DNA of 64,000 bases, from assembly GCF_010015475.1 (NCBI RefSeq), contig NZ_SSNI01000031.1:18339-82338 (forward strand), given 5' to 3'. The notes under the pieces are model-generated. The model did not search any database. It was not told where the DNA came from and saw only the letters and a list, made by a program, of their open reading frames with translations. The stretch comes from Pontibacter pamirensis (lineage in GTDB: Bacteria; Bacteroidota; Bacteroidia; Cytophagales; Hymenobacteraceae). This document shows, piece by piece, positions 29,140 to 38,600 of the stretch. The first letter of the stretch is position 1. Every line of letters starts with the position of its first letter. Both the position numbers and the translations under genes were made by a program.

Positions 29140-29440
29140 TGCTATAACACTTTATGGTTCACCGCCTTGTCTTTATACACACACAAGTGGGAAGTAGTTA
29201 TCGCATAACGACATAGGAACAGGAGGAAACGAACTGGACTGGTACAGGTCTTAATCCTCGATAAGGACTGACGTTTTATGAATTGTCTTTGTGGTAGCAC
29301 CACATGGTCAGGTGAATTATTTAGATGTTGTTTCGCCGGTGTTTATACTACCTGGTGTATAAAAACACACCCGAAGACAAAGAACCATAAAACGAGGAAA
29401 CATAGTGAGCAAACTGCACAACATCCTTTTCGCTCTCGGC
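29140..29440. other. intergenic, no feature recognised
   Basis: This holds the upstream region of the minus-strand ATPase gene and the left junction of the second duplicated block. I see no gene and no strong promoter. Confidence 0.4.
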
Positions 29441-29881
29441 ACTTGGTTTTGAAAGAGGCAAGGGCGACTGGCGGTTCTTCTCAAAAGTAGCGTGGTTGGA
29501 GATGGGTAACTTCAGGAGGGGGGAATAATTTGAAGCGCCTGTACAAGCAGGATAAGTTTATTGTAAAGGATGTTGCTTTCAACACCATTTATGCCCAAAA
29601 CCTGCAGGCTCTCTTGGAGTTTTGCAAAGCATCCGGTGACGGGGAGGCAGACAAGTACTAAGAACGCTCAGATCAGTGCTGCAAGAGCGTTCTGAAGTAC
29701 ATGTACCACGAAGAAGATGCCGCCTTTTATGATCTGGCCGGCCATGAAATGAAGCAACTGCGTGTTTGTACGGCTACTATGCCTTTACAGGGGAGGGGAA
29801 CAGAGCCGAAGACTTCACCTGGTCCGGATTAGTAGTGGACATGATTAACAGACAGCAGGAAGAATCTGGAGAAAGCCAGTG
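29441..29881 (+). pseudogene. degenerate GH63-like glycosidase gene (duplicate of part of 17280-18587)
   Basis: The sequence follows the intact gene closely from the stretch starting near 17846 (coding GFKRGKGDWRLFSKV). A frameshift occurs at a G-run (near 29516), and CAA to TAA occurs in the segment matching KYQGRSEQ. A deletion of ~300 bp joins ...VCTAT to PFTGEG, between points equivalent to ~18183 and ~18484. It ends near the original C-terminus (DMINRQQEE). Nucleotide similarity is very high elsewhere, so the duplication is fairly recent. Confidence 0.9.
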
Positions 29882-30021
29882 AGACGTTCTCAGAAGCTGC
29901 TTGCTTCCTAAAGCTGCGGTTTACCTAACAAAAAGGAGCAGGTCGCATTGTTTAGCCGCTCCTTCACCTTATAAATCACTGTTACCTCAACCTGCTGTTC
30001 CTGCCCTCGTTTCAAAACACA

Positions 30022-30037
30022 CATAACGATAGTTATG
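30022..30037. promoter_or_regulatory. palindrome upstream of Mn-catalase B
   Basis: CATAAC and GTTATG form a perfect 6-bp inverted repeat around GATA, 35 bp before the start codon. It is a candidate operator; I did not find the same palindrome before catalase A. Confidence 0.35.
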
Positions 30038-30059
30038 ACAGTGAGAATATCAATTTAAA

Positions 30060-30067
30060 AAGGAGGT
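30060..30067 (+). promoter_or_regulatory. strong Shine-Dalgarno sequence of Mn-catalase B
   Basis: AAGGAGGT, complementary to the 16S rRNA 3' end, lies four bases before the ATG at 30072. Such sequences are rare in this phylum, and catalase A lacks one. Confidence 0.7.
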
Positions 30068-30071
30068 AATA

Positions 30072-31016
30072 ATGTTTCATCACGTAAAAGAATTACAGTT
30101 TAACGCGCGCGTATCCAAGCCGGACCCGAAGTTCGCCAGCATGCTGCTGGAGCAGTTCGGCGGTGCAAACGGAGAACTTGCGGCGGCCATGCAGTATTTT
30201 GTGCAGGCCTTCCCGGCACGGCAGCCTTACCCTGATAAGTACGACATGCTCATGGACATCGCCACAGAGGAGTTCAGCCACCTGGAGATAGTGGGTGCCA
30301 CCATCCAGATGCTGCTGGGCCCGGTGAATGGGGAGCTCAAGGATCTGGCGGAGCAGTCTGAGATCATGCAGCTGCTCAAGGGCAAGGCTGCCAAGGAGAA
30401 CATCATACACGAGGCCATGGTAAACCCGCAGTTCCTGGTCCTAAGCGGGGGCGGGCCAACGCTTACCAACAGCCAGGGAGTGCCGTGGAATGCTGCCTAT
30501 GTGAATGCCAATGGTGACTTGACCGTGGACCTGCGCTCGAACATAGCGGCGGAGTCGCGTGCAAAAATCGTGTACGAGTACCTGATGCAGTTCACCGACG
30601 ATCCTTACGTGAAGGAGACGCTCCGCTTCCTGATGACACGCGAGGTGGCACACGGACAGATGTTCGAGGCGGCACTATCCACCATCAAACCAAACTTCCC
30701 GCCGGGTATTCGCCAGAGTGACCCGCGCTACAGCAACTCTTATTTCAACATGTCGAGCGGACCTGAGGTGCGCGGACCATGGAACGAGGGACAAACGCCG
30801 TTGATGGGTGAGGAGTGGGTTTACGTGGATGACCCGTTGAAGCATGTAATTGAGTCTAACGGCATGACGGATCATGGACCAAGGGGCACGGATCGCACTG
30901 TAAAGGAAACAGACAAACAGAACATGCAGTTGAGCGAGGAGCGCAGCGGGCACATTAAATCCTCTGTTCCTAAAGGGGAAAACCAGTGGAGCACGTATCC
31001 TCAGAAGAGCATGTAG
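30072..31016 (+). CDS. manganese catalase B
   Basis: A 314-residue dimanganese catalase almost identical to catalase A at 19414, with all metal ligands kept (GANGELAAAMQYF, EEFSHLEIV, YEYLMQF, REVAHGQMFEA). The differences I see are conservative and include VQAF for MQAF, EQSEIMQLLKG for DKSEIMELLNG and YPQKSM for YPQKGM. It differs from copy A in translation signal (AAGGAGGT) and upstream palindrome, so expression may have diverged more than the enzyme. The DsbA-like gene starts 15 bp downstream and is presumably co-transcribed. Confidence 0.93.
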   Translation: MFHHVKELQFNARVSKPDPKFASMLLEQFGGANGELAAAMQYFVQAFPARQPYPDKYDMLMDIATEEFSHLEIVGATIQMLLGPVNGELKDLAEQSEIMQLLKGKAAKENIIHEAMVNPQFLVLSGGGPTLTNSQGVPWNAAYVNANGDLTVDLRSNIAAESRAKIVYEYLMQFTDDPYVKETLRFLMTREVAHGQMFEAALSTIKPNFPPGIRQSDPRYSNSYFNMSSGPEVRGPWNEGQTPLMGEEWVYVDDPLKHVIESNGMTDHGPRGTDRTVKETDKQNMQLSEERSGHIKSSVPKGENQWSTYPQKSM

Positions 31017-31031
31017 CGTAAGGTGCCTAGT

Positions 31032-31826
31032 ATGACAAATGTTGAAAAAGCACAGCGTAAGGAAACAGAAAATCAAGCGGGGTCGGTGGAGATTCAGGTC
31101 TACACCGACCCCCTTTGCTGTTGGAGTTGGGCCTTTGAGCCCCAGTGGCGCAGGCTGCGCTACGAGTACAGCGGCAAGATAAGGTGGCGCTACCGCATGG
31201 CGGGCATGATCCCCAACTGGGACAGCTTCAGTGATCCGCTGAACCATGTAACGAAGCCGCTGCAGATGGGGCCGGTGTGGCTGGAGGCAAAGCACCTTTC
31301 TGGCATGCCCATCGATGACAAAGTGTGGTTCAACAATCCCCCCAGTTCGTCTTACCCCGCCTGCATTGCTGTGAAATCTGCGGGGCTGCAATCACCGGAG
31401 GCAGCGGAGATGTACCTGCGGCGTGTGCGGGAGGCCATCATGCTGCATGGTCGGAATATAGCTAAGACAGCGGTACTGTTGGAGGTGGCAAAAGAACTGA
31501 GCGAGGAACAACCTGAGTTGCTGGTTTATGCGGAGTTTGAGCAGGAACTGAATGGCGAAGCGGCCAGAAAGGCTTTTGAGGAAGACCTCAGACAGGTGCG
31601 CTACCACCGCATCACCCGTTACCCGGCCCTGACCATCAACAAGCCGGGGCAGGCGGGCTTGCTCATTGTAGGATACAGGCCCTATGAGGCGCTGGTTAGC
31701 ACCCTGAAGAAGGTAGCGCCGGAACTGGAGCCTACCCAAGAGGCAGAAGATGCGGAAGAATACAGAAAGTTCTGGGGCGGAGCCACTGAAAGAGAGGAAG
31801 AGGAGGCTCTAAAACCCGTTAAATAG
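31032..31826 (+). CDS. DsbA-family thioredoxin-like protein
   Basis: A 264-residue cytoplasmic protein of the DsbA/FrnE/SpxH-like group. The thioredoxin-fold active site near residue 33 reads DPLCCWSWAFEP: two adjacent cysteines followed by Trp-Ser rather than CxxC. The helical insertion (EMYLRRVREAIMLHGRNI) and the cis-Pro region (RYPALTINKPG) fit the family. SpxH-like members act as protease adaptors or oxidative-stress factors, and the coupling to a catalase gene suggests peroxide stress; the exact role is not shown. Start: the ATG at 31032 is chosen over a GTG at 31023 because it lies at the same position relative to the catalase stop as in the decayed copy. Confidence 0.8.
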   Translation: MTNVEKAQRKETENQAGSVEIQVYTDPLCCWSWAFEPQWRRLRYEYSGKIRWRYRMAGMIPNWDSFSDPLNHVTKPLQMGPVWLEAKHLSGMPIDDKVWFNNPPSSSYPACIAVKSAGLQSPEAAEMYLRRVREAIMLHGRNIAKTAVLLEVAKELSEEQPELLVYAEFEQELNGEAARKAFEEDLRQVRYHRITRYPALTINKPGQAGLLIVGYRPYEALVSTLKKVAPELEPTQEAEDAEEYRKFWGGATEREEEEALKPVK

Positions 31827-31866
31827 TAAACTTCATCATACCACAAACTTAAATACGAACTGAATA

Positions 31867-33124
31867 TTGAATGAACTGTACATTGGATTAGCGGCAATTG
31901 GAGGCGTTGTTCTGTTGGTGCAAGTCGCCTCAAGCTTTATTAAAAAGAAATGGTTTCTCACAGGGCCTTTAATAGCGTTAGCGATCGGCATATTGTTAGG
32001 ACCAGTTTTTAGCCTGATACAACCCGACAAATGGGAAAGCGAAAACAGCTTTCTGCTGGAAGTGACCAGGCTTACGCTTGTTTTTGGCTATATGGCCATT
32101 GCTCTTCGTTTGCCCGTTGCTTATCTCCTGAAAAAATGGAAATCCTTAGCTATATTATTAGGTATAGGAATGCCGCTGATGTGGATAAGCACGGGCGCGG
32201 TAATCTATTTCACGTTAGGGATTTCCTTTAGCGTTGCCATGCTAATTGCTGCCACTGCTGCTTCCACAGACCCTATTGTTGCCTCCACGATAGTAACCGG
32301 AGGAGTGGCTAAGAAAAACCTTCCTGGGCGCATACGCCATATTATCTCCGGAGAATCAGGGTCCAACGACGGCGCAGCTTACCCTATCGTCCTCTTACCC
32401 ATCCTGCTCTTCACCCACCCGACCGCCGAAGCACTCTCCCAGTGGTCCCTGAAGGTGATGTTGTGGCAGGTTGGCTTTACAATACTGCTTGGAGCTGTAC
32501 TAGGCTATGCAGCAGCAAAAATGCTGAAATGGTTTGAAGCAAAGGGCATTGCCAAAGAAAGTAGCTTTCTGGGTTATATAGTTGCCTTGTCGCTGCTGGT
32601 CATCGGCATAGCAAGGGTGATGAACACGGATGGGATTTTGGCTGCATTTGTTGCTGGTATTGCCTTCAGAATGGCGGTTGGGAAGAAGTCAGAAAGGGTA
32701 GAGATAAAGATTCAGAAGGCTGTTTCGAAGTTTTTTTATACTTCCCAATTTTATTCTTTTTGGCCTGATGATGCCCTGGCAACAGTGGCTGGATTACGGC
32801 TGGCGTGGGGTAGCGATGGCGCTAGGCGTGCTGCTTTTCCGCAGGATACCCGCCTTGTACCTGCTGTCTCCATTCATAAAGCCCCTGCGCAGCTGGTACG
32901 ATACGCTGTTTGTTGGGTGGTTTGGCCCCCTTGGTGTTTCTACGATTTTCTATGCCGTGCTTGTCCTGCAACGGACAAGTCAGGAGGAAGCGTGGGTCCT
33001 GGGAAGCCTTTTGGCTTTTGCCTCTCTGATTGTACATGGCTTTACAGCCACTCCTTTCACACGCATGTTTAATAAATACTTCTACGGGAATGAACCGCAA
33101 AATAAAAGTGAGGCAACACAGTAA
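31867..33124 (+). pseudogene. sodium/proton (CPA1-type) antiporter with T7 frameshift
   Basis: The frame from 31867 encodes membrane helices with the antiporter motifs LIALAIGILLGP, AATAASTDPIVAS and SGESGSNDGAAYP, the last two holding the Asp residues of the ion site. It then runs into a T7 run (32731-32737) and continues out of frame. Removing one T restores ILPNFILFGLMMPWQQWLDYG and the remaining helices to TAA at 33124, giving 418 residues, a normal family length. It could be a pseudogene, a phase-variable gene or a homopolymer sequencing error. The ion site is complete in the first part. Confidence 0.8.
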
Positions 33125-33127
33125 GTA

Positions 33128-33289
33128 GGAGCATGTTTAAAATTCATCCTTTGCGCTGCAAACCGCCGCTAAAGGAACCTGACTTCACAGTTTTCTCGCT
33201 CCATAGCGCTGCTATGAAGCTCCAAAACCGTTTCGGCAGAACCCTTTAAGGTCAGTTTTCGCTTGCAAAAACGTAATTTAAACATGCCC
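33128..33289. mobile_element. 162-bp MITE-like element
   Basis: Terminal inverted repeats GGAGCATGTTTAAAATT (33128-33144) and AATTTAAACATGCCC (33275-33289) enclose an imperfect palindrome centred on CATAGCGCTGCTATG. TA flanks each end and may be the target duplication. It has no coding capacity. The tip sequence GAGCATGTTTAAA recurs at the end of the IS5-type element at 63877, its likely transposase source. Confidence 0.7.
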
Positions 33290-33322
33290 TAAGCAACTTA
33301 ATGCCCAAGACAGATTAAAACT

Positions 33323-34315
33323 ATGGATATACTTCTTCTTTTACTTGGCATAGCAGTTGTGTTTTGGAGCATTGTGGAAGCCTTTTGGACCATTATCTGG
33401 ATCGTAGGAGACTCCGCTCCCATAACCTCCCGCTTTACCACGGTTACCTGGCGCCTGTTCCGCACAATTTTCAGTAAAAAGCAACACAGGATATTAAGTC
33501 TTGCAGGCCCGCTGATTCTTTTCTTTAGCATCCTGCTCTGGCTCCTGTTCCTTTGGTTGGGCTGGACATTGATCTTTTACGCTGATCTATCCTCCATTGC
33601 CTCTACAAGGTCTAATGTTACGCCTGACTTTACAGATGTGTTGTGGTATATAGCCTACTGCCTGTTTACCATTGGCAATGGCGATTTTACGCCCAATGGA
33701 GATGCCTGGCAGGTGCTAAGCTCACTGGTGGGCCTTAACGGGATGCTGATGATCACCCTTTCAGTGACTTACTTTCTTCAGGTAGTATCGGCTGTAGTAA
33801 ACAAAAGATCGTTTGCCAGCCAGGTAACCAGTGTAGGCAGCACTCCGGAGGAGTTTGTTTTAAAGTTCTGGAATGGCAGAGATTTTAAGGACATGGAGTT
33901 TCAGCTAAGTTCATTGTCTCAACAGCTTGCCACGCTTAATGAGCAGCACATGGCGTTTCCTATTTTGCATTATTACCGAACCACAAGCAATCAAAAGTCT
34001 CAGGGGAGGGCCATTGCTATTCTGTATGATGCCCTGCTGCTTCTTGAGCATGGTGTAGAAGAATGCGCGCGTCCGTCACAGGCCTACTTGCATTCTGCTC
34101 TGGAATCAGGAAAGAGCTTTTTGAGCACACTAAAAACTGCCTTTATAGATAAAGCAGAGGAATTACCTCCGCATCCCTCTTTATCCAGGCTATATAATAA
34201 AGGAGTGCCCACTCTCCCTGAGCAGGAGTTTTATCAGAGACTGGAAAAGGAAAAAGACAACAGGAAACTTATCTTAGGGTTGATACAGAACAACGTCCGG
34301 CAGTGGCCATCTTGA
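33323..34315 (+). CDS. potassium-channel-like pore protein (paralogue 2)
   Basis: A 330-residue protein similar in plan to the one at 22371-23387: N-terminal helix (ILLLLLGIAVVFW), a helix pair with LAGPLILFFSILLWLLFLW, a pore loop with filter TIGNGDFTP, a further helix, then a soluble C-terminal part with FWNGRDFKDMEFQ, MAFPILHYYRTTS and the closing RKLILGLIQN. The filter has Asn where canonical channels have Tyr or Phe (TVGYGD), and the paralogue has Val. Selectivity is therefore uncertain. The two genes lie ~10 kb apart in opposite orientation. A MITE ends 33 bp upstream. Confidence 0.72.
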   Translation: MDILLLLLGIAVVFWSIVEAFWTIIWIVGDSAPITSRFTTVTWRLFRTIFSKKQHRILSLAGPLILFFSILLWLLFLWLGWTLIFYADLSSIASTRSNVTPDFTDVLWYIAYCLFTIGNGDFTPNGDAWQVLSSLVGLNGMLMITLSVTYFLQVVSAVVNKRSFASQVTSVGSTPEEFVLKFWNGRDFKDMEFQLSSLSQQLATLNEQHMAFPILHYYRTTSNQKSQGRAIAILYDALLLLEHGVEECARPSQAYLHSALESGKSFLSTLKTAFIDKAEELPPHPSLSRLYNKGVPTLPEQEFYQRLEKEKDNRKLILGLIQNNVRQWPS

Positions 34316-34470
34316 AATGTTTTAAATTACTTTGTCCTATCTTGCCTTCGCTTTTACAAGCTTCTGCCGCCACTTGTGGAATGCTTAGGAGACTAACATT
34401 CGTGTGGGGGAGTATTCAGGCGGTACTATAATTATCCGTTCTTTTGCTTTAAAAGCAGCCAGCTGCTCAA

Positions 34471-34507
34471 AATCAAAAAGCCCTTCAAATCGAAGGGCTT
34501 TTTGATT
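34471..34507. terminator. bidirectional terminator
   Basis: AATCAAAAAGCCCTTC (34471-34486) and GAAGGGCTTTTTGATT (34492-34507) pair perfectly over 16 bp with a 5-nt loop, with A- and T-runs in the stem. It separates convergent genes. Confidence 0.9.
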
Positions 34508-34522
34508 AGTAGAGGGGATTTA

Positions 34523-34993
34523 CTATTCTTTCACAAAGACATAGGTTACAACCTCACCTGGCCCTCCGGCAGGCAGAGTTCTTTCCAGTACCATTTGTGT
34601 TGGGCTAAGGCCTTGTACGATGTAGTCGTGTGACAAGGTCAGTACATTTCCTTCTGCCTGCCATTCAGGATCATCATAATACGTTTCACCTAGCAAAGCC
34701 CCACTGAAGGTGCCATTGCTCCTGATGTCAAAGTAAGAGCTTTCCAGTTGATACACCTGGTCATAGGCAGCAGTAAAGTCTGCACCATCCAGTTGCACCT
34801 GCTGTAACTGCCATACCATACCTGTGGCGAGGCTGTCGGTTACCAACATCTCTAAGGGAGAGGGTGTCTCTGGTTCTGGCTCAGGCTCTTCAGTACCTGG
34901 TACCGGAAGCATGTCTTCAATTAGTTCGCAGCTTGCAAAGCCAAACATCATAAGTGTAAGAAATAGTAGCGTAATTGGTTTAAGTGTTCTCAT
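34523..34993 (-). CDS. small lipoprotein of unknown function
   Basis: A 156-residue protein with signal peptide and lipobox FASC (Cys ~22), a Pro/Glu-rich linker (EEPEPEPETPSP), then a beta-rich domain with MVWQLQQVQLDGADFT, FDIRSNGTFSGAL and WQAEGNVLTLSHDYIVQ. The last part resembles lipocalin-like or META-type beta domains in rhythm, but I see no diagnostic motif. Predicted outer-membrane or periplasmic. Monocistronic, with a shared terminator downstream. Confidence 0.65.
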   Translation of the reverse strand: MRTLKPITLLFLTLMMFGFASCELIEDMLPVPGTEEPEPEPETPSPLEMLVTDSLATGMVWQLQQVQLDGADFTAAYDQVYQLESSYFDIRSNGTFSGALLGETYYDDPEWQAEGNVLTLSHDYIVQGLSPTQMVLERTLPAGGPGEVVTYVFVKE

Positions 34994-35651
34994 AAGTTTT
35001 ATAGGATTAAATAAATAATAAATTTTGTCTCTATACTGTATTGTATAATAAGGGTTATATTTATTTTAAAAATGTGGTTATAATCTTGCGCTTAGGCACA
35101 ATAAAATGCAAAATACTGCATTGGTGTGTTTTAGAATGTTTGATGTTATAGTGCCAGGAGATTATATAAAAATAGTTCAAAAGTTATCATAGTCGCTTTA
35201 CTGTCTTGCAGGCAATTTATATCAGGCAGCATCAACCCATTATAAAAACATAAGACGCAGGAATAAGTATAAGTTTGAAGGCCAGGGATCAGTATCAGTT
35301 GTTGCTATATGCACAGACCTGTTTCTATGTCTTATCATTTCCCTGTGTGGGCTTGCCTGTAAAGTTAAAGAATCAGTGCCATTGACAACGCCAGTTTTAA
35401 ATTTTCCAAACCCTTTGAATAGGTGATTGTACCAGACCTTCTTTTTTACTTTTAAGGTTATACTAGCATAACCTGCTGCGATAAACTGCTTCGATTACGC
35501 AAACCCATAGCAAACTGATAGACAGGTAGAACAGGTTTGTTATCAGTTGTTATGTCATATCTGCCAAGTGTATTCCAGTTATAACCCGCCAAGTTGGAGC
35601 GGGTGATTCTGGCCAAATGTTTTTACTTCTTTTAGTCACCTTTAAGGCAAA
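34994..35651. other. 658-bp intergenic region
   Basis: It is AT-rich and without a supportable gene. A short hairpin (ACCCGC/GCGGGT near 35585-35605) lies upstream of the penicillin-binding protein gene. It presumably holds two divergent promoters; no TAnnTTTG box was convincing. Confidence 0.4.
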
Positions 35652-38600
35652 GTGAACGTAAAAATGATTACGAAGCCCTTCGCTTTTCACCCTTATAATA
35701 GTCCAATTATGATAATAAACAACTACCAATCAACCCCCACGGACAGGAAAGAGAAGAAGCGGGGGGGCATTCTGAAGTGGACGTTAATTGGAATACTGGT
35801 CCTTGGCATTTGCGTTGCCATAGCTGCTGTGGCCTATGAGATGCATACCTCCAGGTTTCAGGCGGAGGAGCTATCGCAGTACGCTGCTTCGCTGACTTAC
35901 AGCGTGAAGCCAGGTGCAAGCGACACCATTGCTTATCCGAAGGCAGGCCCTTTTGACATGCGCCTGGGCTATGCACAGCTGCCAAAGTTACTGGAACGTG
36001 CGCAGTTACGGGGTTTAGAGATAGAGTACCAGGCCCGGTTCTCGCCAGCTTTAATGGAATATACCACTAAAGGATTCTTTACGCCCTATCCTGAGAAATC
36101 CCAGACGGGCCTGAATATCGTTGACTGTGGGGGGCAGTCTGTCTATCACTCTCCTTATCCTAAACGCATCTACGATTCCTTTGAGTCAATTCCTCTTCTT
36201 ACCGTGCAATCCCTGCTGTTTATCGAAAACAGAGAACTGCTGGACACAGACAGACCCTTCATGAACCCGGCCATTGACTGGGGACGCTTTACCAAGGCTA
36301 TCATGCACGAGGCAGCCAAATCTATTGGGCTTGAGTACGAGACGATAGGAGGCAGCACCCTGCCCACTCAAATAGAAAAGTATCGCCATTCCCCGGCAGG
36401 GCTAACCGCCGGCCCCCGAGATAAACTGATGCAGATGGTTTCCGCGAGTGTGCGGGCTTACCAGGGAGGCCCTGAAACACTTCCTGCGCGCCAGGCGGCG
36501 CTGCTAGCCTATGTAAACACAGTGCCGCTATCGGGGGCACCGGGGTATGGCGAAGTGCATGGCCTGGGAGATGGCCTCTGGGTCTGGTTTAACTCAAATT
36601 TTGACGAGGTGAATCATCTTTTGAACCTCCCAGGCGCTCAGGGAGATACCCTTGTTGCCCAGGGACAGGCCCTGCGGCAGGTAATTTCCCTGATGATTGC
36701 CCAACGCCGGCCTTCTTTTTACCTGGGGACCCGGGGCCGTGCTGAACTGAGCAAGCTAACGGGAAGCTACCTGCGCCTGATGGAAAAAAATGGCTACATC
36801 AGTCCCGCACTGCGTGATGCGGGGCTAGCGCAGGAAATAACTTTCCGCGACTTCAGCAAAGCGCCGGCAGTAACACCTGTAGATACCGACAAGGGCGTTC
36901 TGATGGTCCGCACCCATCTCTCCGAGCTCCTCGGCACCTCGCTTTACGACCTGGACCGCCTGGACCTTGCCGCCACAACCACTTTGCAACATGATTTACA
37001 GAAACAGGTCAGCACTTTTCTTGATAGCCTGAGCGATCCAGCATTTGCCAGCACTGTTGGCCTCTTCGGGGATCGCCTGTTAACTCCTAGCAGTACAGAG
37101 CAGGTGCGTTACAGCTTTACTTTATTTGAACATACCCCGCAGGGCAACTTGGTACGGGTGCAGACAGACAACACCGATCAGCCATTTGACATCAATGAAG
37201 GTAGCAAACTGGAATTGGGCTCCACCGCCAAACTGCGGGTACTGGTTACTTACCTGGAGATAATAGCGGAGATACATGAGCGTTATGCCAACAAGCCTCT
37301 GGAGACATTGCGCAAAGCATTACAGGAACCGCAGGATAACCTGACCAGCTGGGTGCTGGTGTATCTGATACGGGAGAAAGACAAAGGCCTGCCGGCAATG
37401 CTTCAGGCGGCACTGGAACGCCGCTACTCCGCCAGTCCGCGGGAAGTGTTTTTTACCGGCGGCGGCCTGCATAAATTCCATAACTTCCGGAACGAAGACA
37501 ACTGGAGCAATCCAACTGTGCGGGAGGCTTTGCTGAAGTCCATCAACCTGCCCTTCGTACGGTTGATGCGGGATTTAGTGCGCTACACCACTTACCAGAA
37601 CACCGGCAGCAGAGCCAAACTACTGGGAGACGACCGTGACCCGCGCCGTCGGGAATACCTGACTCAGTTTGCCGATCGGGAAGGCAAGACGTTCCTGCTA
37701 CGCTTCTGGCGCAAGTACAAGGGCAAAACACCAGAGGAGCGCCTGGATAAATTCCTGGACGGGCTTCGCCAGGACCCGGTACGCCTGGCCGCCGTGCACC
37801 GCTACCTCTATCCTGAAACCGACTCCGTCAGTTTCGCTGCATTTCTGCGCGAGCGCTTGCCAGATGAAAAGATTACCGATGCCAGGATGATAGAATTGTA
37901 CCAGCGGTATGGCCCCAATGCCTATAACCTCCCGGACCAGGGCTATATTGCCCGTGTCCATCCGCTGGAGCTGTGGGTGCTGGCTTACCTGTTGCAGCAC
38001 CCCGGGGCGGAGTGGGCTGAGGTAGTGGAAGCAAGCAAGGACCAGCGCCAGGAGGTTTATACCTGGCTGTTCCGCACACGCTTTAAAAACGCCCGTGATT
38101 CCCGTATCAGCACCATGCTGGAAGTGGAGGCTTTTGCAGATATCCAGCAGCGCTGGGAACGGCTCGGTTATCCTTTTGACCACCTTGTGCCTTCTTTCGC
38201 CACTGCGCTAGGTTCCTCCGGCGACCGACCGGCGGCACTGGCGGAACTGATGGGTATTATCCTGAACAACGGAGTGCGCCAACGAACGCTGCGCATCGAG
38301 AAGTTGCACTTTGCTGCCAATACCCCTTATGAAACTTCCCTCACGCGCCCGCCCATGGCGGGGGAGCAAGTGATGGTACCCGAAGTGGCCGCCGCTGTGC
38401 GGGAAGCACTGTCTGAGGTGGTGGACCTGGGAACTGCTCGCCGACTGCGGGGCGGTTTTACCATGGCCAACGGTAATCCGCTGGATATGGGGGGCAAGAC
38501 CGGCACAGGTGATAACCGGCTTGTCACGGTCAGTTCCAGGGGGCATCGCATGACCTCCCGTGCTGTTAACCGCACCGCTACATTTGTCTTCTTCCTCGGC

